Assembly (NCBI RefSeq): GCF_000348985.1
Contig: NC_035929.1
Coordinates: 124,001 to 188,000, forward strand
Length of the DNA: 64,000 nucleotides
Reading direction: 5' to 3'
DNA from: Huiozyma naganishii CBS 8797
Taxonomy: Eukaryota; Ascomycota; Saccharomycetes; Saccharomycetales; Saccharomycetaceae
Part shown: piece by piece, positions 29,887 to 39,650 of the stretch
How positions within the stretch are numbered: position 1 is the stretch's first letter
Layout of the letters: each line of letters opens with the position of its first letter
Position numbers and translations under genes: made by a program
Notes under the pieces: generated by a model
What the model saw: only the letters and a program-made list of their open reading frames with translations
Database searches by the model: none
Told to the model about the DNA's origin: nothing

Positions 29887-30000
29887 AAAGATAAAACGAA
29901 GGATGGGTGGAATGAATAATGTATTAAAATATAAAAGACGCTAGATGTACGATGATGTAATAGATACCCACGGGGAAATTGGGCACGGAGAACGACCTAG

Positions 30001-30321
30001 TTACTTTTGATAGTAACTATCTGCATTGATGGAAGTGTTATTGTTGCCATTATGGAAATTCTTCTGTTCGTTGACGACTCTGTTCAGTTCCTCCTCGTTC
30101 TTGAAATCCTGTCTCCAGTTACAGATGTTACACCGTAGCTGTTTCCCCCAGTATAGCGGTATTATTGGTATGTACCAGAAAGTGAAGAACTCCTTCCGTT
30201 TTATGGGTGCCACGCTGAAATTATGGCATTTGGGACAATACAGACCTTGGTGAGCAGGGTTGCTGTCATAGTTGGAATCAAAGTTTTGAGCGCCGCATAT
30301 TAGCGGAATGAAGAGAAACAT
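30001..30321 (-). CDS. Small zinc-ribbon membrane-associated protein (YBL029C-A family)
   Basis: This 106-residue protein has an N-terminal hydrophobic segment (MFLFIPLICGAQNF). A CPKC pair and a CNIC pair flank KRKEFFTFWYIPIIPLYWGKQL, forming a probable zinc ribbon around a hydrophobic centre; a polar Asn-rich tail follows. It matches the S. cerevisiae small protein YBL029C-A, reported at the cell periphery and of unknown function. It is convergent with SHE1 (114 bp) and divergent from the YBL029W-like gene across 3.6 kb. PET9, expected next to SHE1, is absent. A perfect TCACGTGA box lies about 200 bp upstream. Confidence 0.85.
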   Translation of the reverse strand: MFLFIPLICGAQNFDSNYDSNPAHQGLYCPKCHNFSVAPIKRKEFFTFWYIPIIPLYWGKQLRCNICNWRQDFKNEEELNRVVNEQKNFHNGNNNTSINADSYYQK

Positions 30322-33300
30322 GCTGTTGTTGGGTTGTGTGGTCTCGGTGACTTTCTAAATTCTTTAAACGCTAATTTGTCCGGTGACAGTATCTTTTTAT
30401 AGCGTTTGCCCTTTCCCTTCAGCCAACATCCCTTGACGTCAGATTACGAAGCAATAAAAAAATATATGTATATTTTTTGAATCAAGAGAAAGGTAGAGAC
30501 TGCCACCCGGGCAAAAAATCACATCACGTGACGTATTCGAAAAAAGTCGGTGAATACCACCAAGCCGTGCGTTCGGGGAAATTCGGTCAGTGACAGGTTT
30601 TAAAATGGAGATGCTCAAGCTTCTTACCTCTTTTCGATACTCTGTACGACAACCTCTCTGAGGTTCCTCTCCTTTATTGTTTGGTTTCGGGTTTCTACAC
30701 GCTGCGAGCCGGTGTCGGGGGGTAAGAAATTAAGCCCGGGAATATCGTCACAATTCAAAGGGAGTCAGACAATGATCGGTATACAAATTGTTCTACACGC
30801 CTGTTAAGTACGTAAGGAAAACGTCACTTGTCCCAGAATGTAAAAAAACAAAACGGAAAGGGCAAAATGTCCGAAGTATGAAATAATCCTGGTGGTATTA
30901 ATACTATTTCTTACATTCAGCCACCCGATAGAAAGAGGGGAACGTGGAGTGATTATTGTTCGTCTCATCCCCACTGAATGTCTTGCTCCCGCTCAATGGC
31001 TTTTTAAACAGAAGCAAGACAGTGTAGTTGTAGCGTTCTTGCTGTGCTCAAAGTGCTGGTGACTTCAAACACCAAGGGAGAACAATAATCAGGGTGTACA
31101 CATGCACTCTAGCCCCAGTGCTTCTTTTCCTGTGGGGTCGACGCGAGCCTCTTTCCAGGAACTCGAATACACTGAAGGCTGGGTTCCATGGGAATGCGTC
31201 GCGCCCGCTGAGTCCCCACTGCGATTTGTGTCGGCGGCTCGTTGTGCGGCCTCGCTGCAGGAAAGTTCTGGGCCTTTGAAAACGTAGTACAATACATATA
31301 AAAAGGAACAATAGTGTACTATTTGGGAAGAGAAGACAGATAAGGAAACAATAGACGTCAAAGAGAAAAACAAACTTCTCGAGAAAGTTTAATTTCAAGA
31401 GCGTCGACGTCGCAAAGAAGTACCTCGTGTTGTTGTGACGAGTTAGGAAGCACAGAGCGGGGCGGAGTACTCACCCCGGGACGATCTTTGTCCCGATGCA
31501 TTTCCATCCGTTTAAATTTTCACACGTTCCCATGTGTTATTCAGGAACCATTTTCTAGTTCCAATGGGGGAACAGGCGGCAGAGAGGGGAATACGTAAAA
31601 GCAAGCCACAACGTGGGCGGGATACTTCCAGCATGAAGTATTATCAGGAAAAGAATACGAGTGCATATGCACGAACGGAGTAAATACCGAACTCTGTCAA
31701 GGACATTTGGAAGATTGCAGGGCGAATAAACACCTTCCATATGCATGTCACACCACCTCTACCAAAATAACTGAATGGTTCCTGCAAACCACGAGGCACG
31801 ATAATGTAGAGTAATCGCTAAGACAAGATAGTAAAGAAGGCATTAACTGCGAAAAAAATATTAAAAAAAAAAAAGCCTCGCATGGTCCATAAGGTACGGA
31901 TGCACAATTGCATCTACCAACCGAATCCCTCTATAAGGTTAACAATACACTGGCGGTGCAAGTTATACGGTACACATTAAAAAGAGAAATGTGGTTGGAG
32001 AGCCGCTCTTGAAACTTACTGTGCATAAACCCATGGGGTTATTTTTTGTTACTTTCCCTTTTACTCTTGTACCTGTACTTGTTTGATACAATTCCACTGG
32101 GGAGAGTAAATATGAAACAAAAGTTAAGTGTCTTGAGTAACAACTTGTTGAGGCGGGCGCCCAATCATTCCCCGCTTTCAGATTTTTCTCCTCTCATCTC
32201 CTCTCAACTCCTCCTCTCGTCATCTCTATCTATCTTAGCCATGAGGTAGGTGAGGAGAAGATACTCCGAATCTCACAGAGTCCACTCTCCTCCTCTTCTC
32301 CCCGCTTTGACCCCTCTACATCTACCATTCAGTTATTCCGTTGGGAAAAGTCAGATACCCACGCGGTCAAAGAAAAAAAAAGAAAAGAAAAGCAAGGAAA
32401 GGACAAACTCAAACAAACGCCTAAGGCAAGGTAAAACTAGTACAGTAGGTGGATTTTTGTGTCTCTTCGGACTCATCCACAGAAAGAACAAGAGCACAAT
32501 TTGCTCTCGCTTTCTGACTCCTCTCGGGCCAGTGGGGTCAGTGGGGGGGTGGGCGTTCGTTCCGCACCGTGTGCCGAACCGTGCCGTGCAGACAATAGCG
32601 GGAAACTTTCACAGCTCCGCCAACAACGTCATTTCTTGTTTTGTTTTTTTTTCTAAGTTGGGCAAGGGTTGAGGGGTCCCGGACTGCCCAGCAACATTCA
32701 CACACCACACCGCGTGTGGTGTCTCATCACGCGCTTTATTCGTGTGGGTGTGTCCCGATCAGGAAGTTGCGGCCTCGCCTTCCGGACACCGCAATCCGTG
32801 CCTGCCACTTTTTCTAAGGCACCGGCCCACGGCCTTTTCTGCGCGGCTCGCTTCTCCACATCCCAAAGGGGGAAGCGGTAGTCCAGAAAGGGAAACAAAA
32901 GGGTGGCGTATTTCTTTTCTCTGCTCAGAAAAAAGTTCCTCGTCCTCTCTACGTCCGCTCGCTCCCCACCGGAATCCTTTATCTTGTCGAGCCGCGGTGT
33001 CAACACACACACACCCCGTCCCACGCTTCTTTCTGTGGAATTCAACACCCGCCGGAACCCCCCCCCCCCTCCGGACTATCTCTCGATTCTGTTTTTTCTA
33101 TTCTTGTCCGTCGGTGTTGATACACCGTGCTTAGCGTCCTGCGAACGTTACAGAAAAAGAAAAGAAGAAAAAAAAACACACACAGACGGGAAATGGGTGG
33201 GTCTTTTTTTTGACACTTATTTTCTACGTTCATCCCGTGAACTCCTTTAGAAAACACCGGGAGGGGGTAAAAAATACACAGTAGTAGCAAGAACGCAAGA

Positions 33301-33892
33301 ATAGAGGCAACCCATTTCCCGCCCACTCCTCTTCCCGAAGAAATGACCCACATTCACAGTGTCTCTACAGGCGTTTGTGTCTCAATTCACCCTCTCTCTT
33401 TTTTATCTTCTTTGGCCGCTTGATACCAAGTGGTTACTTACCGGTAACGTTACCTATTTGGGTCGTACGCTCAATTCGAAGTTATACTCCATTGTTATGG
33501 TCATTATTATTATTTTTTCTCTCTCTCTCTCTTTTTCTGCTCTGTATAAGCGTTTGTTTTTTTTCCCGGTGTTTTTTCCCATTCCCAGAAGATTAGCATT
33601 CTTAAGATATATAAGGACTTTAAAACGAGCCTTGAGTATGGGAATATATACGCTCCCCCTCTTTCGCTGGCATTCCTTGTCTTGGGAGTATTCTATCTTT
33701 TTTCCTAATCGGTTTATGAGTTTGTTTTCGTAGTCTTCTGTAGATAACACAAACACACACATTTATATAATAATAAATATAGCACCAATTCCCTAACCAT
33801 TATTGCAGTAACAGACTCAATTTCAATTTCAATTCCAATTGCTTTTTTTTTTATTCTCGTGAACTACTAAGATAACAAGACCACATAACATA
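30322..33892. other. Long gene-poor spacer upstream of the YBL029W-like gene
   Basis: This 3.6-kb divergent spacer has no ORF that looks coding; the frames present are short, overlap on both strands and have no family resemblance. It contains several CCCCT/AGGGG (STRE-type) cores, a run of 12 C (33058-33069), poly-A at 31862-31873, pyrimidine tracts (33512-33540) and a TATATAAG near 33608-33615. It may be an unusually large regulatory region or may hold unannotated transcripts or remnants of lost genes such as MIS1. Confidence 0.5.
30524..30531. promoter_or_regulatory. TCACGTGA box (Cbf1/E-box type)
   Basis: A perfect 8-bp palindrome matching the Cbf1 consensus lies 203 bp upstream of the YBL029C-A-like start. 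It is not followed by an AT-rich element and CDEIII, so it is a promoter site and not a centromere. Confidence 0.5.
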
Positions 33893-34921
33893 ATGCTGTT
33901 ACAGAATTTTGCGGATTTCAATTACTACGATAACGAAATTACAGATTTTGAGAACGATTTTGCAAATGCATTGATCGTCCCAGGTAAGTCGACAAGAAAT
34001 CTGTACGATATTGATTCTCCTGCTCAACAGACAAACGATGCAGCCATAGACTTCAACAACACTTTCAACAGCGGGCTGAACTCAAACTACTTGCTGGCAA
34101 ATGATACACTGTACCCACTGCAGGACCCCTTCGACTACGATGTTCTAGACGCTGGTGCAACAACAACGCCCGCGACCACGACTCCGTTGGGGGTCAGGAA
34201 CATGACTAATTTCACCACGGATAGCGCCATGGATTCAGTCCTCTCCGCGTCGACGACATCAAGGTCCGAATCCCCAGAATCTGTCGTGTCCTCGGCATTC
34301 TCTGGAGAGGTGCAGAAACCGTTCAACGGGAGTCGGCACTCCGTATTCTCAACACCAATCACTTTCAGTAACAACAACGATTTCATTTTTGATAACGACT
34401 TCAGTAACATACTCAAGGAGAACGACGGGGTCGTTATGGGCAGACTCGCAGAGGACAGTCCCATCACGAGCAACGAGTCCGAAAAGAGCAGAAGTCCCGC
34501 GGGTGCCAAGAAACCCAAGCGCTACAGAGCCAGGAGAAGGGGCTCCCCTGCAGGGGACGGTACGGGCCCCTCGAAAAGAGTCTCTGACTCAAGATTGTCA
34601 GCTGTGGGACTTGCTAAAGTGTTGAAATTGAATTCTTCGGAGGAGGCTCTTCAAAGAGAAGGTGTAATACTGGATATCTTCAGGAACGAGCTTCATTATC
34701 CTCTGGGTTACAAGACGTGGATTAGGGATACCACGCTGGAAGAACGGAACGCGTTGATCGCACAATTGCATGAAAGAGTGCACGTTCACTACCCGGAGTA
34801 CGATAAGGCCATTTTGGAAACCGTTATTAGAAGGGCCACTTACTCAATGATGCAGAGCAGGTTGAGAAGGGAGAGACAAAAGAAAATGAGGGTTCAACAG
34901 GGGCAAAAAATTGCGCTTTGA
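33893..34921 (+). CDS. Protein of unknown function, YBL029W-like
   Basis: This 342-residue protein has an acidic, aromatic N-terminus (NFADFNYYDNEITDFENDF) that resembles an activation-type region. A Ser/Thr/Asn-rich middle is followed by a basic patch (KKPKRYRARRRG, near 205-216, a likely nuclear signal). The C-terminal ~100 residues are well ordered (LNSSEEALQREGVILDIFRNELHYPLGYKTWIRDT, then a basic helix). By position it is YBL029W, non-essential and uncharacterised in S. cerevisiae. The acidic region plus nuclear signal plus compact C-terminal domain suggests a transcriptional regulator, which is my inference. The 3.6-kb upstream spacer fits a regulated gene. Confidence 0.75.
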   Translation: MLLQNFADFNYYDNEITDFENDFANALIVPGKSTRNLYDIDSPAQQTNDAAIDFNNTFNSGLNSNYLLANDTLYPLQDPFDYDVLDAGATTTPATTTPLGVRNMTNFTTDSAMDSVLSASTTSRSESPESVVSSAFSGEVQKPFNGSRHSVFSTPITFSNNNDFIFDNDFSNILKENDGVVMGRLAEDSPITSNESEKSRSPAGAKKPKRYRARRRGSPAGDGTGPSKRVSDSRLSAVGLAKVLKLNSSEEALQREGVILDIFRNELHYPLGYKTWIRDTTLEERNALIAQLHERVHVHYPEYDKAILETVIRRATYSMMQSRLRRERQKKMRVQQGQKIAL

Positions 34922-35307
34922 TTGCTGGGCAACCCGGGCAAAAAGTCTTTCTCACATTTGTACCATTTTGGTCGCTGTTTTATTTATTATTATTCTTTTG
35001 CTCCGCCGTTTTAAGGTGGAGGATTAAATGCGACTTCAAAGACGGGTTATGTTTTCGTAGGATAGTCAGGCAGAGAAACCTGTGTCCCATTCGATATATA
35101 TATATATATATGTATATATATTGTTGATTTCAGTAGAGTATACTATGAAAAAAAAAGAATAAAGATACTTCAGCAATAATGAATTAGTGAACTTTTGGCA
35201 ACCCGCCGAACTTCCACTTTATTGACAGTGAATGGTACATAGTTTCCGGTAATATAGAAAATGAATTTAAAATGCTAATAAAATTCCTCTCAAAAAAAGA
35301 TGGAGGA
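34922..35307. other. Convergent intergenic region with TA run
   Basis: This 386-bp spacer between two 3' ends has a TATA repeat at 35094-35118 that probably serves 3'-end formation. I see no gene in it. Confidence 0.4.
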
Positions 35308-35643
35308 CTAAAATTTAGTGAAGGAGCCCTTCTTACCAGTTTTCTTCGCCTTCTTGCTCCTCCTGTAATTGAGATGTCTGGCGTCCCTCCACCCAGATGT
35401 GCTCACAGTGGCACCGTTCTTGGTGGAACCTTCAGATATATCGGCTGCTCCCACGTTGTCAATCTCCATGGTGACGTCTTCACCGTCTTTTTCCTTTAAT
35501 TCTTTCACTTTCTGGTTGATGAAGTCCTGCTTCAATTTCTCGGCCAGCCTGGTTTCACGGGCATCAACGACTTTCTGGAAAACAGCATGACGCTTGACAG
35601 ACTTGGCCTTTAAATGACTCTTTGCACGTAGTGATTTTGCCAT
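35308..35643 (-). CDS. Small basic nucleolar-type protein (YBL028C family)
   Basis: This 111-residue, very basic protein starts MAKSLRAKSHLKAKSVKRHAVFQKVVDARE and ends STSGWRDARHLNYRRSKKAKK. Both ends match S. cerevisiae YBL028C (106 residues, DUF2423 family), a nucleolar protein thought to act in ribosome biogenesis. It is divergent from the ribosomal protein gene RPL19 across 473 bp, which fits shared growth control. The start ATG has no competitor. Confidence 0.92.
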   Translation of the reverse strand: MAKSLRAKSHLKAKSVKRHAVFQKVVDARETRLAEKLKQDFINQKVKELKEKDGEDVTMEIDNVGAADISEGSTKNGATVSTSGWRDARHLNYRRSKKAKKTGKKGSFTKF

Positions 35644-36116
35644 TTGGTATGTTGGTGAAGTGTGATGACGTTCTTTATGTTTTATTTCAGTGAGGGCACT
35701 CGAGCGATGAGGTTGATAAAATCAGAAAATAAAAATTTTCACACTGTTACCATTTGGGAAGAGAATGAATAAAAAAAAATGGGCTCCAAAAGTTGACTCG
35801 TTAATTACACCCGTGCATTCTGGGACTGCTTTTTTCTTTCAAAAAAATATAGATTTGGTTTCTCTAATATTATATTTCCTAAATAGGAAGGGGAAGGGAG
35901 GGACGCAGAGAAAATGGGCATTCTGTGTATGGAGCTTTGTCACCCGCACACTGTGACAGTTTATCTCTCCCTTTGGGAGGCAGCGTTGTTCTTCAGATCG
36001 CAATTGAAGGTTTTGGTGGAAGGTCGTTTCAATAGTACAGTTACTGTTTTTATTGGTGAGTTTTAGTTACTGTCGCTACCTCTTCTCAATACACTGACAG
36101 ATTAGACAAGTAAGAA
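35644..36116. other. Divergent promoter region, YBL028C-like / RPL19
   Basis: This 473-bp spacer carries the Rap1-like sites and a T-rich stretch near 35826-35850. It probably drives both ribosome-related genes. I see no further gene. Confidence 0.4.
35807..35951. promoter_or_regulatory. Two Rap1-like sites upstream of RPL19
   Basis: ACACCCGTGCATT (35807-35819) and TCACCCGCACAC (35940-35951) each differ by about one base from the Rap1 consensus ACACCCRYACAY. They lie about 300 and 170 bp upstream of the RPL19 start. Rap1 sites are usual in yeast ribosomal-protein promoters. Only the second is at a typical distance. Confidence 0.5.
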
Positions 36117-36949
36117 ATGTATGTTACAGAGATTAGGATTGATCCTTTCAAGATTTTACAAAATGTCACGAAGAGAGAACGGAACTAGGCGTTGAAGGTT
36201 ATGCCTCGTTGGGTTGTTTTATAGCCACGGAAGCCAACTTCAATGTATGTTCCCCCTTTCTCAAAAGTGATGAAACAAGTGGCTTTAAGAGACTAACAAT
36301 AGTGTGTTTGTGTGTGTGTTTTCAAATTTTAACTGTGCTTGAGCGGATCTTGCATCGTTACTATTACACCATCAATTTTTTTTTTCACAGGGCTAACCTA
36401 AGAACTCAAAAAAGACTTGCAGCCTCCGTTGTCGGTGCTGGTAAGAGAAAGGTTTGGTTGGACCCAAACGAAACCTCTGAGATTGCCCAGGCCAACTCCA
36501 GAAACGCGATCAGAAAGTTGGTCAAGAACGGTACCATCGTCAAGAAGGCCGTCACTGTCCACTCCAGATCCAGAACGAGAGCCCACACCCTATCCAAGAG
36601 AGCCGGTCGTCACTCCGGTTACGGTAAGAGAAAGGGTACCAAGGAAGCCAGATTGCCATCCCAAGTTGTCTGGATCAGAAGATTGAGAGTCTTGAGAAGA
36701 CTTTTGGCCAAATACCGTGACGCCGGTAAAATCGACAAGCATCTATACCACACTCTATACAAGGAGTCCAAGGGTAACGCCTTCAAGCACAAGAGAGCTT
36801 TGGTCGAGCACATCATCCAAGCCAAGGCCGACTCTCAACGTGAAAAGGCGTTGGCTGAAGAAGCTGAAGCCAGAAGATCCAAGAACAAGGCCGCTCGTGC
36901 CAGAAGAGCCCAAAAGGTCGCTGAGAAGAGAGAAGCTTTGTTGAAGTAA
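36117..36949 (+). CDS. RPL19B: Ribosomal protein eL19, intron splits the start codon
   Basis: Exon 1 is only the two bases AT (36117-36118) and exon 2 is 36391-36949; joined they give ATG GCT AAC and 186 residues. The product starts [44 protein letters not shown] and runs to AEKREALLK, matching Rpl19 (189 residues in S. cerevisiae). Rpl19 is a 60S protein forming an intersubunit bridge. The intron (36119-36390) starts GTATGT, has a GACTAAC branch site (36291-36297) and ends TTTTTTTTTTCACAG. S. cerevisiae RPL19A and RPL19B share this intron position. Codon use is highly biased. The B label follows neighbour YBL028C. Confidence 0.96.
36119..36390 (+). other. RPL19 intron (272 nt)
   Basis: It has the donor GTATGT (36119-36124), a branch-point-like GACTAAC (36291-36297) and acceptor CAG (36388-36390) after a run of T. 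The branch-to-acceptor distance of about 95 nt is long for yeast, so a second branch site cannot be excluded. No snoRNA boxes were recognised inside. Confidence 0.9.
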
Positions 36950-38090
36950 GCTTGGGGGTATAGGTGTCTCTCATCTTATTAGTTGCTTTCAATCATAATT
37001 CTAACATTTCTTTCATATATCGACCACATCGTAGGGATGAATTGGGAAGGAACATGCTTTAACGTCTCTCCTTTCCTTTATTTCTAATCATTCTTATATA
37101 TTATGTACTTTTATCTATATATATAATATAAGCAAGTTTCAAAATCAGCTTCTATCACAAAGAATATTCGTCTCAACGTACGTTATATTGATTAGAATGC
37201 ATAGTATATACATATATGTGAGTGTGAGTGTGGATTCAGCTCCCTAAGAATCGGCAAATTGTGAAAACCAAGAACCCGCTTGAGAATATTTGCTTTTGGG
37301 TATACCATCCACAGTTCTTCGTCATCTGAATGGGTCCGGCAAAAGCGGGATGTACAACTCTGAGGCCGGCAAAAACTGCTCCTTTATTATGGGAGGGAAG
37401 AGAGAGCACGGTAGTCCGTCCATCTCGCTCTGTGTTGAGTCGTGTTTAGGGCCCCTACTGCAGCTTATTTTCTGGCCACGTGCGGAATTTGGAGGGCAGC
37501 TATGTCTTGCAGAAAGCATATACTGTGGTGTTCTCTCCCTAAATCTTACTTGCAGGTGGGGCTATAGCACGAGTCCCATACGGTTCCTGTCAAGCAAGCA
37601 AGACGATTACTGTTTATATTGAATTCAAGCTTAGCATATTCCGGCCTTCTACTGCCGAAGGGTAGCCTGCAAGCTGCTGTATCTCTTACGAGTGTGGCAT
37701 CGTCGTCATTGCCGGATGACATGCCACGGCAAATCCCTGTGGGTTGACGGCAAAAAAAGAAAAAGTGGGAAAAAGGAAAAGAGATGCGGAACAAAAACCT
37801 CACCACATTTCAGATAAGAACAATGGAATTGATGACTTTATTCAACGGCGATTTTGAACCTTTTTTTTCCTTCATCTTCGCAATAAATGCCATAGGTCCG
37901 TGGTCCCGTGTTCTTCCGGTTGTTGTGCACCGGACACAGTTTGCCGTTATGGAGCCCTAATGTAATAAACGGCTACAAAATTACATAGTAAAATACGTTA
38001 AGATAAAAAATACGAATAAACGCACACTCACACTCATGATTTTGTGAAGAAGAGGGAAAGGTTGAGCCGTCTGCTCAACACTTTTAAGCT
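36950..38090. other. Convergent spacer RPL19 / TEC1
   Basis: This 1.1-kb convergent region is long for two 3' ends. LSM2, which follows RPL19B in S. cerevisiae, is absent. The small frames have no recognisable product. Two CCGGCAAAA copies lie near 37334 and 37364. It may be a decayed gene site. Confidence 0.45.
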
Positions 38091-39650
38091 TCAGCTTATT
38101 CTTTCGTAATTTTTTGTGCCCGGTAAAACAGTGCCCGATGTCTGTCGGGGGAACTCGTTCGTCCTGTTAAAGAAATATTGCTCTTTTTTTACGATAGGAA
38201 TATGAACCTGGGGATCCGTCATACACGGCGGTTGTTGAGCATACTGGACAAGTTGCTCGCTTGCTTGTCCCGATGACGGATGGTAGCGAAATGATGGTAG
38301 TAGCACCACCGGTTGGTTTAGAGTATGGCCTCTGTAAATAGGCGCATAGTTATTGCAGAGGCCCTTGCTGTCGGGGGAGGCTTGTTTAGCGCCATGTGGC
38401 CCTTGCTCTTGTATCGGGTTGAGAGGAGTCCCGTTGTTATAACCATAGTTGAGGTTAGCCGGCAACCCATTCGTAGGGTAAAACGACGTTACCGCATAGC
38501 CTTGCATAAACTCAGGTGGGATGTATGAACCATGTAAGTAGTAGCTGTATATTGGGTACTTGTCCTTTGGGTCCTCCGGTGCATCCATGTGATTGAAAGC
38601 ATGTGAGTCCGTTGGGAATCGGCAATTTTGGTCGTACAGGTGTTGAGTAACTGGGGGTAATTTTATCTGGTCACCCACGTTTTGGATACTCGAGTTTTGA
38701 CACACTCTTGGAAGTAAGTTTCTGAGTTCCAAGTCGTTCGAAGTGAGGGTATAGGGTCCAATTCCCCCCTGGGGTTTCTGTTCCTGCACTATATTCGGTC
38801 GAAGTTGCGGCTGCGTGTTACACGTATTTACCGATGTCGCTGACGAATTCTGTGGATTTGGGAGGGACACCAGTGATGAAAACGAGGATGCCGAAGAGGA
38901 ATGGCGGGCAGTTATTTGTCCGGACCCCTCGTAGCGAGCAGGTTGGTGTGTGTATTGTGTGTTCTGGGAATAATTATGTAAGTTCAAGTTGCTTGCCGCA
39001 TTCTGTGTCGGGATCCCCTTGTCCTCGAGGCAATAATTATTTGCGTATACCGGTTTAAAGGGTTCACTGTTCGACCAGTTGTCTGAAATTGCATCCTGAT
39101 CAATGTAACTTACAGGTACCGTGTTTTCATTTGATTCATTTTGGCAGAAGCTTGGGTAGAGTCCACTATAAGTGTTATTTTTCGCGGAATATGCCTCAAT
39201 GATCTTGTCAAAGACCGCATGGAAACGTTTAACGGCTTCGTCGGTTTGCTCGGCACCGTTCTCGATCAATCTCAGAAGATCCATGTCAGCTGGAGACACC
39301 TGCATATTGGATAATTTCCTACTCAAGATAGATTTCTTCAAAACTTGGATGTGTGAAGAGATTTGTTTTTTGGTACGCACCTCTCCCGTAAAATAGCTTA
39401 TGTATAATGAAATCAATTCATTTCTCCCGTAATTTTTATTCATGATCTTGATCTTAGCAGTCCCGCTCTTCATTATTAGTTTGAGTGCTGAGGTAAAGGC
39501 TTCCTCCACTTTTGAGGGCCATTTTTCGTGTCCGTATACAAATAAGGGATTTGTGAAATTGTTTATTGGTTGTACGAGTCGTTTATGAAATTTATCCACA
39601 CCCGGAGTTTTGTCTGTGCTTCCCACACTATGTATTTCGACACTTGACAT
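38091..39650 (-). CDS. TEC1: TEA/ATTS-domain transcription factor Tec1
   Basis: This 519-residue protein has a TEA DNA-binding domain at about 40-105 (EKWPSKVEEAFTSALKLI, GRNELISLYISYFTGEVRTKKQISSHIQVLKK). An Asn/Gln/Ser/Pro/Tyr-rich remainder typical of activation regions follows. Tec1 acts with Ste12 on filamentation and Ty1 genes and is a target of the Fus3 and Kss1 MAP kinases. The TEA domain starts near residue 40, whereas in S. cerevisiae (486 residues) it lies past residue 100, so the N-terminus is shorter and the C-terminus longer. It corresponds to YBR083W. Nearly 3.9 kb without a gene lies upstream. Confidence 0.95.
   Translation of the reverse strand: MSSVEIHSVGSTDKTPGVDKFHKRLVQPINNFTNPLFVYGHEKWPSKVEEAFTSALKLIMKSGTAKIKIMNKNYGRNELISLYISYFTGEVRTKKQISSHIQVLKKSILSRKLSNMQVSPADMDLLRLIENGAEQTDEAVKRFHAVFDKIIEAYSAKNNTYSGLYPSFCQNESNENTVPVSYIDQDAISDNWSNSEPFKPVYANNYCLEDKGIPTQNAASNLNLHNYSQNTQYTHQPARYEGSGQITARHSSSASSFSSLVSLPNPQNSSATSVNTCNTQPQLRPNIVQEQKPQGGIGPYTLTSNDLELRNLLPRVCQNSSIQNVGDQIKLPPVTQHLYDQNCRFPTDSHAFNHMDAPEDPKDKYPIYSYYLHGSYIPPEFMQGYAVTSFYPTNGLPANLNYGYNNGTPLNPIQEQGPHGAKQASPDSKGLCNNYAPIYRGHTLNQPVVLLPSFRYHPSSGQASEQLVQYAQQPPCMTDPQVHIPIVKKEQYFFNRTNEFPRQTSGTVLPGTKNYERIS

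Noticed and set aside
30470..30640. Possible centromere around TCACGTGA at 30524
   Set aside because: The CDEI-like box is not followed by 80-160 bp of very AT-rich DNA or a CDEIII core; it is better read as a promoter site.
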